From Burkholderia sp. TSV86 (lineage in GTDB: Bacteria > Pseudomonadota > Gammaproteobacteria > Burkholderiales > Burkholderiaceae): a stretch of DNA of 64,000 nt. Under the pieces are notes generated by a model. The model was not told the DNA's origin, did no database searches, and saw only the letters and a program-made list of their open reading frames with translations. The stretch lies in contig NZ_LOWB01000131.1 of the NCBI RefSeq assembly GCF_001522865.1, positions 17,369-81,368 of the forward strand, in the 5' to 3' direction. The translations under genes were made by a program, and so were the position numbers. Positions 54,311 through 64,000 of this stretch are shown piece by piece; the stretch's first letter is position 1; every line of letters starts with the position of its first letter.

Positions 54311-54661
54311 TTATGCTTTCGATTTCAAGCCCGATGCGTCAACGTGTTTGACGCCCTTGACGGCGCGCGTGACGGCAATCGCTTTCTTCACCGCCATGTG
54401 CGTCGGCAACACCCCGATCAACGTAACTACGCCATCGACGGTTTTTACGCTGATGTCAAGGCTCTTTACGCCATCGGTGGTCGCAAGCTCGCTTTTTACC
54501 TTGGTGGTGATCCAAGTATCCGTTATCGGTTGATTCGATTCGGTTGACGAAACATCGCTTGCTGCATCGGTCTGTGCATAGGCACTCGTCAATGCAGCCG
54601 AACCGAAAAGGAATGCCGTGCTGACGGCCAGCAGCGAGGAGATGTGTTGTGTTTTGGTCAT
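54311..54661 (-). CDS. Periplasmic BON-domain protein (OsmY-like)
   Basis: A 116-residue exported protein. The signal peptide runs to about residue 29 (LLAVSTAFLFGSAALTSAYA, cleaved before QTDA). One BON domain follows (about 45-112; DTWITTKVKSELATTDGVKS, then ISVKTVDGVVTLIGVLPT with its conserved Gly). Such proteins are envelope stress proteins thought to contact membranes. It stands in a minus-strand group with a Pro-rich peptide (43 bases upstream) and CsbD. The start at 54661 has AAGGAAATATCG. Confidence 0.9.
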   Translation of the reverse strand: MTKTQHISSLLAVSTAFLFGSAALTSAYAQTDAASDVSSTESNQPITDTWITTKVKSELATTDGVKSLDISVKTVDGVVTLIGVLPTHMAVKKAIAVTRAVKGVKHVDASGLKSKA

Positions 54662-54704
54662 CGATATTTCCTTGTGCGTCGTTGGAAAGAGGTATCCGTT
54701 TGCG

Positions 54705-54869
54705 TCAGTTCATGCCGAACGCGTCGACATTGACCTGGCGAAATGAAAATGCAGAATGGGGTTTCCGCGGTTGTGCAGGCACGGGTTGATCGTTTTTCGG
54801 CGATTGTGGCGGATCGCCTACCGGCGGCTGTTTGACCGGTTGAGGATCGGGTGTTTGATGCAGTTCCAT
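54705..54869 (-). CDS. Small proline-rich protein
   Basis: A 54-residue protein: MELHQTPDPQPVKQPPVGDP, PQSPKNDQPVPAQPRKPHSA, then FSFRQVNVDAFGMN. It is rich in Pro and Gln, with a short ordered-looking end. The start at 54869 has a near-perfect AAGGAGATAGCGG ribosome site, and it is the first gene of the group with BON and CsbD, 43 bases before BON. No domain is known to me. Too short for most gene finders; the ribosome site and the conserved operon place make it likely real. Confidence 0.55.
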   Translation of the reverse strand: MELHQTPDPQPVKQPPVGDPPQSPKNDQPVPAQPRKPHSAFSFRQVNVDAFGMN

Positions 54870-55249
54870 CCGCTATCTCCTTCGAAATGATTCTCGGGGG
54901 AATGTGTTGAATCGTCGACACGGAATCAGCTTACTGGCGCAACAGGACATCGTCATCGCGCAAATTCACCGGACGGATTAGTGCTTTTGCACCAGAGTGT
55001 CGTTGCGCGCACATCGGACTGCGGGAGAGGGCTCGTTGGCAGAGGCGATAGCCGGCTCGCCCGGTTCAATATCGGTTTCGCGGTGTATCGAACGATTGGA
55101 TCGCACGATGCGAATGTACTATCCGGATTAGTGCATTCGTGTCTGGTTCTTGCGCGCGTCGTGCGAGCATCCGGCTGGCGCGATGGGCATCTCGCGAGGT
55201 GGCTTTGCCAGGATTCGCGACAATCGGCAACTTATTCGGAATACAAACG
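54870..55249. other. Shared promoter region of stress operon and PAS regulator
   Basis: About 380 bases between the divergent Pro-rich/BON/CsbD group and the PAS-LuxR gene. Frames here are shadows without ribosome sites. It likely holds both promoters. Confidence 0.4.
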
Positions 55250-56770
55250 ATGAACGAGAAAGTCGACGAACAGGCGCTCAAGTCGCATACCGACCGGCGC
55301 CAGTTACATCAAATCATCGCCGGACTGACCGAAGGCGTGATCCTTGTAGAGCCGGATCAACGGATTGTCTGGGCGAATGAAGCAGCGCTCGAGATGCACG
55401 GCGTCAGCGAACTGAGCGAGCTCGGCACGGATATCACCGAGTATCGCGAGCGTTTTCGGCTGCGCTACAGGAACAATCATCCCGTGCAGGAGGGGCACTA
55501 CCCGATGGATCGGGTGATCGCAGGCGAAGAGTTCAGCGACGTAACGGTCGAGGTGTTTCATGCCGAAGATGAGAACGTGTGCCGTGTGCATCGCATTCGC
55601 AGCTTGGTGCTGACGAATGCGGCGGGCGAGCCGGATTGTCTGGCGCTGGTGTTGCACGATGCAACGGAGTGGGCAAGCGCAGAGCAGCGTTTCGAGCGCA
55701 CATTCAATGCAAATCCGGCTCCTGCCGTGATTTGCCGGTTGAGCGATATTCGTTATATCAAGGTGAACCAGGGGTTTCTCGATATGACCGGGTATACGCG
55801 AGATGATGTGCTTGGTCGCACCGTTTATGAAGTCGACGTGCTCGAAAGTGCGGAGCGGCGCGAACTCGCGATCGAGCGTCTAGGTGAGGGCGCGACGATT
55901 CCGCAGATGGAAGCAGTGTTGACCTTGCCCGGTGGCGGCACGAAGGCGGTTGTCGTAGCGGGGCAGCCGATCGACATTGGCGACGAGGCGTGCATGCTGT
56001 TCACGTTCATGGATCTCGAGCCGCGTAAGCAAGCAGAGCGAGCGTTGCGGCAAAGTGAGGAGCGGTTTGCGAAGGCGTTCAGGATGTCGCCCGTTGCAAC
56101 TGCAATCATTACTTCGAACGGTTTCGAGTTACTCGACGTGAACGATGCGTTCGTCGCGATGACGGGCTATGCCCATGAGGATGTGCTCGGCAAGTCCGCT
56201 GACGAGATTGGATTGTGGATTGACGCCGACGTGCGCCGGCGTTTCGATGCGCTGTTTGGCGGCGATGGCGGCATGTGCAATGTCGATATGAGAATTCGAG
56301 GGCGCGACGGTGATGTGCGCAACTGCTTGGTATCCGCCGATCTGGTTGCAATCCACGGCCAAGACTGCATGTTGATTGCGTTGCTCGACATCACCGAGCG
56401 CAAGCGCACGGAAATGGAGTTGGTCCACGCGATCGAGACCGCGATGCAGGACGCGACGTGGTTCAGCCGCACGCTGATCGAGAAGCTGGCGAACGTGCGG
56501 CGTGCGAATGCGCCGGATGCCGGCGCGCAATTGTCCGACCTCACTGCACGCGAGCGTGATGTGTTCGATTTGCTCTGTGATGGTCTGGCGGACAAGGAAA
56601 TCGCGAATCGGCTGGGTCTTGCACCGAACACGGTACGCAATCACGTTTCGACCATCTATGCGAAGCTGGATGTTCACAGCCGCAGCGAAGCGATCGTCTG
56701 GGCGCGCGAGCGCGGCATTGTCGGAGCAGTGAGTGCTAACGGCAAGCCGGGCGCCAAAGCGAAGCGATAA
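55250..56770 (+). CDS. PAS-domain LuxR-type transcriptional regulator
   Basis: A 506-residue cytoplasmic regulator with three PAS domains (about residues 20-140, 150-265 and 275-400; repeated TGYxxxDVLGR/K and ITERKRTE-type ends) and a C-terminal LuxR/GerE helix-turn-helix (about 425-485; LTARERDVFDLLCDGLADKEIANRLGLAPNTVRNHVSTIYAKL). It has no kinase or receiver part, so it senses a signal itself and binds DNA. The ATG at 55250 starts the PAS region; a longer frame to 55139 lacks support. It is divergent from the stress operon, which it may control. Confidence 0.87.
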   Translation: MNEKVDEQALKSHTDRRQLHQIIAGLTEGVILVEPDQRIVWANEAALEMHGVSELSELGTDITEYRERFRLRYRNNHPVQEGHYPMDRVIAGEEFSDVTVEVFHAEDENVCRVHRIRSLVLTNAAGEPDCLALVLHDATEWASAEQRFERTFNANPAPAVICRLSDIRYIKVNQGFLDMTGYTRDDVLGRTVYEVDVLESAERRELAIERLGEGATIPQMEAVLTLPGGGTKAVVVAGQPIDIGDEACMLFTFMDLEPRKQAERALRQSEERFAKAFRMSPVATAIITSNGFELLDVNDAFVAMTGYAHEDVLGKSADEIGLWIDADVRRRFDALFGGDGGMCNVDMRIRGRDGDVRNCLVSADLVAIHGQDCMLIALLDITERKRTEMELVHAIETAMQDATWFSRTLIEKLANVRRANAPDAGAQLSDLTARERDVFDLLCDGLADKEIANRLGLAPNTVRNHVSTIYAKLDVHSRSEAIVWARERGIVGAVSANGKPGAKAKR

Positions 56771-57114
56771 GGCAGGCGCTGCCGAGCCTGCATGGTTCCA
56801 TGCCGATTTTGAAAACAAGGTGCGTGCATGAGTTTTTCGCTTTGTCCGAGCGGCGCGTTCACTCTGTTTCGCATCCCAAACTTTTGGTTTCCGTGCCCCG
56901 CCATATGAACGAAATGCGGCCTGAAGGCGGAATCGACATTGCTCGGACGAACGCGCGAGCGAGTGCCGATGGCGCAGTGAACAGTGCGAATGCACTAGCC
57001 AGTCTGGGGTATTCGTCACTTTCGGCGGTGACGAGCGATTGGGATCATATTGACTCGATGGTGTTGGTTGCCCATCTGCACCGTCGATCATGCGGATTTT
57101 TGAAGGAGTGGACC
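56771..57114. other. Intergenic stretch, nothing recognised
   Basis: About 345 bases between the PAS regulator and a CsbD gene. A frame open through it in the CsbD frame has no good start or domain. It should hold the CsbD promoter. Confidence 0.4.
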
Positions 57115-57297
57115 ATGGACAAGAATCGTATCGAAGGTAAGCTCAAGCAAGTCAAGGGTTCGGTGAAAGAGGCGCTTGGGAAGGTGACGGGTGATCGCCA
57201 GACTGAAGCTGAAGGGCTCGCCGAAAAGACTGCCGGCAAGCTGCAGGAGAAAGCCGGCGAGGCGGCGGATGCGGTGCGCAAACATACCGGTGGGTAA
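57115..57297 (+). CDS. CsbD-family stress protein
   Basis: A 60-residue CsbD protein starting MDKNRIEGKLKQVKGSVKEA, continuing LGKVTGDRQTEAEGLAEKTAGKLQEKAGEAADAV, which is the classical form of the family with helical GKL repeats. It differs from the CsbD at 54.1 kb, which has the shorter WGKLTDDDL version. The ATG at 57115 follows GAAGGAGTGGACC. Role in stress, mechanism unknown. Confidence 0.92.
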   Translation: MDKNRIEGKLKQVKGSVKEALGKVTGDRQTEAEGLAEKTAGKLQEKAGEAADAVRKHTGG

Positions 57298-57714
57298 GCG
57301 CCGTTTGTTACGGATTTGGCCATCTCGGCGCGTATGAGTCAGATGTACGACTTGTCGCCAATATGTCGGATCACGGTTGGCCAAGTTTGTTTGGCTTATG
57401 TTTCGACGGTCGGCTATGCCGGCCGTTTTGTCGTCCGTAGGGAGCCAACACCCCTGTGTGCGCTGAGGTTTTGAACTGATTCGGTGGCTGATTCGCACGC
57501 TTTGGCACGGCATCGTGCTTGATATCGCAAAAATATCTGATGCCCCATGCCGGGCTCGGCAGCGTTTGGGCCGGACGATGTATCGCCAGCATCGGCGGGT
57601 TCGTGCGCTTGCAGCTTTTGCAGGCCGTCTGATGAATCGGTGGACAACCGGCGCTGCGGCAGAATGCGCGAACCCGAATGGATTTTTATCGAAAGCCACA
57701 GTCGGTGGGGCCGG
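57298..57714. other. Intergenic stretch, nothing recognised
   Basis: About 420 bases between the convergent ends of CsbD and the double acetyltransferase gene. No domain or hairpin with U tract was recognised. Confidence 0.4.
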
Positions 57715-58914
57715 CTAACGCAGGTCTTTCCTGTATTGAATGAACCCGGCGTTGGCTGCGAGTTGGTCATACAGCATGCGAGCGGCCGTATTGGTTTCGT
57801 GGGTGAGCCAGTACACGCGGCTTGCCCCGGCGGCACGCGCCTGCTCGTACACCGCTTCGATCAGCGCTCGCCCGACGCCGCGACCTCGCACACCGGGCTC
57901 GGTAAATAGATCCTGCAAATAGCAGTACGGCTCGGTCGTCCAACACGAGCGATGGTAGATCGCATGAACGATGCCGAGCAGTTTGCCGGCCTCGTCGAAC
58001 GCGCCTAGCGCAAACATCGGTTCCTGTGGATCGCGCAGGCGGGCCCAGGTCGTCGCGAATACGGCCTCGCTCAGCGTGGTTTCGTAGAACGCTTGATAGC
58101 CGCGCCATAGCTCGCGCCATGCGGCTTCGTCGTGCCCATTGAGCGACCGGATCGCGATGCTCGCGCCGGCGTGCGGGCGGCTGGCAGGGGCGCGCGCGGC
58201 CGCCTGTTCGCTACGGATCGCGGTGAGCGACTGGCGTTGCTGGCCGTGCGCGTCGAAGTTGGCGGGGGACAGCCACGTGTCGAATGCCGCCGCGAGTGTG
58301 GGCCACTCGCTGTCAAGAATCGCGAACCAGGCAGTATCGCGATTGCGGCCCTTGTACACCACCGCCTGACGGAATGTGCCTTCATAGCGAAAGCCGAGGC
58401 GCGCGGCGGCCTTGCGTGATGGGGCGTTGAGGCTGTCGCATTTCCATTCGTAACGCCGATAGCCGAGTTCATCGAATACGTATTTCATCAGCAGGTGCTG
58501 CGCTTCGGTTGACGCCGGCGTGCGCTTCAGATGGGGCGAGAAGGCTACCGAACCGACCTCGATGACACCGTTGGCCGGATCGATGCGCATCAGCGCGAGC
58601 GTACCGATTGCGCGGCCGCTCGCGAGATCGATTACGGCGAAGTGCATCGGATTGGCGCTTGCCGCCGCACTCTCAGCGTAGCGTCGGTAGCTGGCCTCAT
58701 CGTCGAACGGTCCGACCGCCATGTAGGTCCAGTCGCGGCCGTCGGCCGCCGTTGCATAGGCAGCGTGGAGATCTGCCGCATGGCGGTCGGCGTTGAGCGG
58801 CTCGATGCGGCAGTAATGCCCCTGGCGTGTGACGGGAGCGGGGCGCGGACGAGCGGACCAGTCTGGAACGGCCTGCCCGATGGATTGCTGGAATTCGTTC
58901 GTAGTGTTAACCAA
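57715..58914 (-). CDS. Fused double GNAT acetyltransferase (RimJ-like + GNAT)
   Basis: A 399-residue protein with two acetyltransferase modules. Residues 1-220 are a RimJ/RimL-like GNAT_3 domain (ALMRIDPANGVIEVGSVAFS, then TEAQHLLMKYVFDELGYRRYEWKCDSLNAPSRKAAARLGFRYEGT). Residues 250-399 are a second GNAT (SIAIRSLNGHDEAAWRELWRGY, LFTEPGVRGRGVGRALIEAVYEQA). Each half has family precedents on its own; the join is one reading frame with an Ala/Arg-rich linker (about 220-250) and no stop. Substrates unknown. Start ATG at 58914. Confidence 0.88.
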   Translation of the reverse strand: MVNTTNEFQQSIGQAVPDWSARPRPAPVTRQGHYCRIEPLNADRHAADLHAAYATAADGRDWTYMAVGPFDDEASYRRYAESAAASANPMHFAVIDLASGRAIGTLALMRIDPANGVIEVGSVAFSPHLKRTPASTEAQHLLMKYVFDELGYRRYEWKCDSLNAPSRKAAARLGFRYEGTFRQAVVYKGRNRDTAWFAILDSEWPTLAAAFDTWLSPANFDAHGQQRQSLTAIRSEQAAARAPASRPHAGASIAIRSLNGHDEAAWRELWRGYQAFYETTLSEAVFATTWARLRDPQEPMFALGAFDEAGKLLGIVHAIYHRSCWTTEPYCYLQDLFTEPGVRGRGVGRALIEAVYEQARAAGASRVYWLTHETNTAARMLYDQLAANAGFIQYRKDLR

Positions 58915-59159
58915 GGTCGTTCTCGCTTCGGCGGTGGCGGGGCGACACGCCCGCCCAGCCGATAATCGTAACCGGCTCGAGGTTCCATGAGAAGAACCAC
59001 TGTCGCGCCTTATTCTGGGGCCACGAAAGCCGCCGGTTCGATGATGGCGGGTTGTCCGGATGTCGTGCCGCGCTCCAGCCGGGCAGCTTGGATCATCCGT
59101 GCACGGCTGGCTATCTCAGCGAACGCTGCTCGTGGTAGCGCTCCCCCGATTCGACCGAG

Positions 59160-59867
59160 TCACGCCATCACCTGATCGACGATCACCGAAGCAATATTTG
59201 CGAAGCCGGCAGAGCGATAAAGAGGCTCGCCGGCATCGGTCGAAATGAGCCATGCACGCTGCGCTCCACGGCGCCGCGCATGCGAGACGATCGCCTTGAG
59301 CAACTGGGATGCTAGGCCACGGCGTCGGAACGTATCGCCAGTGCCCACCCGGTCGATGACGATGGCGTTATCGGATGCGAAGCCGTAGCGGGCGGTCGCG
59401 GCGATCTGGCCATCGATTCGATGTGCAAAAAGAAATGCGCGCGGGTTCGATCGAAACAGGGGGAATTTGCTGCAAGCGTTGAAATGCTCGATGTCGGTAT
59501 CCAGCGCGCACGCCAACGACGCAGCCAATTCATCGGAGCCCGCGAGTTGCGCGATATCGGCGACCATGAAATGCTCAGCAGCGAGCCTGCATGTTTTATC
59601 GCGTATCGTTTTTGGCAGCGCGACCGTTCCGAATTGCGTAATCCATGCACCGGCTGCGAATGCGCGCTCATCTTGCATCGCGGCGCCTTCGATCATGAAA
59701 TGCTCATATTCCCGGCCCATCTCGGGATTGAATCGGACGGCAAAGCCATCTGCGTGATCAGTGACGGTGGCTGTTATCTGATTACGTGCGGCGCAATAGC
59801 CGTCGATGAATGTCCGAACGGCATGCTTTCGCGCGGCGATGGTCGACCATAGCGGGTGAGCCGGCAT
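59160..59867 (-). CDS. GNAT-family acetyltransferase
   Basis: A 235-residue protein. The second half has the GNAT acetyl-CoA motif RVGTGDTFRRRGLASQLLKAIVSHAR with preceding beta strands AATARYGFASDNAIVIDR; the first 120 residues are a less conserved helical domain (AARKHAVRTFIDGYCAARN). A few larger GNATs have such an N-terminal extension. The ATG at 59867 is the first. It lies 245 bases upstream of the fused GNAT gene on the same strand. Confidence 0.82.
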   Translation of the reverse strand: MPAHPLWSTIAARKHAVRTFIDGYCAARNQITATVTDHADGFAVRFNPEMGREYEHFMIEGAAMQDERAFAAGAWITQFGTVALPKTIRDKTCRLAAEHFMVADIAQLAGSDELAASLACALDTDIEHFNACSKFPLFRSNPRAFLFAHRIDGQIAATARYGFASDNAIVIDRVGTGDTFRRRGLASQLLKAIVSHARRRGAQRAWLISTDAGEPLYRSAGFANIASVIVDQVMA

Positions 59868-62770
<2,903 letters not shown>

Positions 62771-62812
62771 CATCGAAAAGCGGGCCGCGTTGGTTTCGAT
62801 GCCGATATAGGG

Positions 62813-62843
62813 ACGGCCGGTCGTGAGACCGGCCGTTTTGTTT
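62813..62843 (+). terminator. Rho-independent terminator of katG
   Basis: ACGGCCGGTC-GTGA-GACCGGCCGT is a perfect 10-bp stem with a 4-base loop, followed directly by TTTGTTT. It stands 42 bases after the katG stop, the clearest terminator in the window. Confidence 0.85.
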
Positions 62844-62989
62844 GCTTGCCGATTTGACTCGTTGATTGCATGCGATTTGAGTGAAAAGACGAACGGATCC
62901 CGTCGCATTGGTTGGTTATACTTTCGACGCCGGATTGCCTCTGCGAGCCCGGTTTATCGATATCGACAACGAATAGGGTTATACCGGTC

Positions 62990-63868
62990 ATGAGACTCGA
63001 CGACGAAACCGAAAGCCAGAATGTTGAGGATCGGCGCGGCGCTTTTGGCGCAGGGCGGCGTGCGACCGTAGGCATCGGTACGATCGTCGTAGCGCTTGCC
63101 GCCTCATATTTTTTTGGGATCGATCCGCGTGTCGTCCTGCAAGGTGCGTCGGCGTTGCAGGGTGCGGAGCAGCAACAGGCTCAGCCGAGCCAAGCGCAAA
63201 ACGCGGGCGTGCCTGCTACCGATGCGGGAGCGGTTTTTACCCGTAAGGTGCTTGGCAATATCGAGCGGACCTGGACGACCATTTTTTCGACTCAATTGCA
63301 AGCGCAGTACGTGCCGCCCAAGCTCGTAATGTTTTCGAACACGACGCCGACGGCATGCGGCACAGGTCAGTCCGCGATGGGGCCGTTCTATTGTCCCGCT
63401 GATCGCAAGGTTTATATCGATCTCGCGTTCTATGACGAACTGCGCCGCCGTTTCGGCGCTGGGGGCGACTTTGCGCAGGCATATGTGATTGCACACGAGG
63501 TCGGGCATCATGTGCAGAACCTCCTTGGCATCTCCGAGAAGGTTGATGCTGCGCGGCGGCGCGCGGGCGAGGCGCAGTCGAACCAACTATCGGTGCGGCT
63601 GGAGTTGCAGGCCGATTGTTTTGCCGGTGTATGGGCGAACAATGCGCAGCGCGCGAATCAGCGGCTCATCGAAGCGGGTGACTTCGAGCAGGGCTTGCAG
63701 GCCGCCGCCGCTATTGGCGATGATCGCCTCCAGCGGCAAAGCCAGGGTTATGTCGTGCCGGAGACGTTCACGCATGGCAGCAGCGAGCAGCGCGTCTATT
63801 GGTTACGGCGCGGGCTTCAGTCGGGGGATGTGCGATCGTGCGATACGTTCGCGGCTAATTCGCGGTAA
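62990..63868 (+). CDS. YpfJ-family neutral zinc metallopeptidase
   Basis: A 292-residue membrane-anchored protein of the YpfJ/zn_metallopeptidase family. One N-terminal membrane segment (VGIGTIVVALAASYFFGI) follows a charged start. The zinc site is AYVIAHEVGHHVQNLLG (HExxH) with a third ligand in LELQADCFAGVWAN. CGTGQSAMGPFYCPADRKVYID is the family hallmark. The peptidase domain is expected in the periplasm; substrate unknown. The ATG at 62990 was chosen because it gives the usual family start MRLDDE. It follows katG by about 220 bases. Confidence 0.9.
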   Translation: MRLDDETESQNVEDRRGAFGAGRRATVGIGTIVVALAASYFFGIDPRVVLQGASALQGAEQQQAQPSQAQNAGVPATDAGAVFTRKVLGNIERTWTTIFSTQLQAQYVPPKLVMFSNTTPTACGTGQSAMGPFYCPADRKVYIDLAFYDELRRRFGAGGDFAQAYVIAHEVGHHVQNLLGISEKVDAARRRAGEAQSNQLSVRLELQADCFAGVWANNAQRANQRLIEAGDFEQGLQAAAAIGDDRLQRQSQGYVVPETFTHGSSEQRVYWLRRGLQSGDVRSCDTFAANSR

Positions 63869-63932
63869 GCGGTGGGGCTATCTCACCTGCGGTGGACTAG
63901 ACTAAATCTGACAGTGGTTGGTTTTTCATGCT

Positions 63933-63979
63933 GGCGCGCATTGGCGCGAAGGGCGTAGCCCGTAGCGGCAATGCGCGCC
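63933..63979. repeat. Long-arm inverted repeat at the window end
   Basis: GGCGCGCATTG (63933-63943) and its exact complement CAATGCGCGCC (63969-63979) enclose 25 bases, which themselves contain the small hairpin GGGC-GTA-GCCC. About ten bases further on is AAGGAG, probably the ribosome site of a gene that begins beyond the window. The structure could act in the leader of that gene, or as a terminator after the metallopeptidase gene. Confidence 0.45.
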
Positions 63980-64000
63980 GCGAACAGCAAGGAGTCCACC

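Noticed and set aside
58915..59159. Continuation of the GNAT frame beyond its stop for about 50 codons (protein-like composition).
   Set aside because: No start codon with a ribosome site and no family likeness; likely chance in GC-rich DNA.

Overview
The window is high-GC DNA with the gene content and gene style of a Burkholderia (beta-proteobacterial) chromosome: a Burkholderia-type porin, metE/metR, argO/argP, pobA-pca aromatic catabolism, folE with a pteridine-reductase-like SDR, an FNR regulator with its full cysteine set, and several small conserved hypotheticals of Burkholderia type. Species cannot be fixed from the sequence alone. Several AT-richer patches (about 9.6-14.1 kb, 48.9-49.6 kb and 53.4-54.0 kb) interrupt it and hold regulators, gene remnants or nothing recognisable.

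Layout. 0-2.5 kb: metal export (C-terminus of a copper P-type ATPase, then an RcnR/DmeR-type sensor with a candidate operator, and a His-rich CDF exporter). 2.7-9.4 kb: a terpene synthase, a ZIP-family transporter, a porin and a chloroperoxidase-type alpha/beta hydrolase, separated by long gaps. 9.6-13.3 kb: low-GC stretch with a LysR and an AraC regulator and one small hypothetical. 14-27.6 kb: metE/metR, a secreted PHB-depolymerase-type esterase, argO/argP, fnr, universal stress protein, serine acetyltransferase, folM-like/folE and a LysR regulator. 27.8-34.9 kb: 4-hydroxybenzoate/protocatechuate catabolism (pobA, pcaI, pcaJ, pcaB, pcaD, pcaC, pcaK); the ring-cleavage genes pcaHG and thiolase pcaF are not in the window. 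36.5-37.0 kb: a broken IS5-type element. 37.1-48.8 kb: a minus-strand nonribosomal peptide operon. 49.6-54.9 kb: paiB, yjbQ, thioredoxin, GNAT, an M29/NicX-like metalloenzyme preceded by a 40-codon ORF, and a stress group (CsbD, BON, Pro-rich peptide). 55.2-63.9 kb: a PAS-LuxR regulator, CsbD, two acetyltransferase genes, katG and a zinc metallopeptidase.

The most interesting region is the nonribosomal peptide operon. In transcription order it encodes a 27-residue ORF, a chimera joining the N-terminal half of a sulfide:quinone-oxidoreductase-like flavoprotein to the C-terminal half of the 2,3-diaminopropionate synthase SbnA, then SbnB, AzlC, AzlD, a free-standing T-C protein, and a 2157-residue NRPS read as half-C, A(Ser), T, C, A(diamino acid), T, TE. 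The first A domain carries the EntF-like serine code; the second carries a code with acidic residues that fits a diamino acid, which agrees with the linked Sbn genes. The thioesterase has a cysteine in place of the usual nucleophilic serine (GHCSG), a feature known from a beta-lactone-forming thioesterase. I infer a small X-Ser-Dap-type product, possibly strained-ring or cyclic, but the sbnA part is missing its catalytic lysine region, so either the operon is damaged or another gene supplies the precursor.

A second candidate for something undescribed is the 40-codon ORF at about 53.3 kb, with a strong ribosome binding site, placed 58 bases in front of an M29/NicX-fold metalloenzyme gene.
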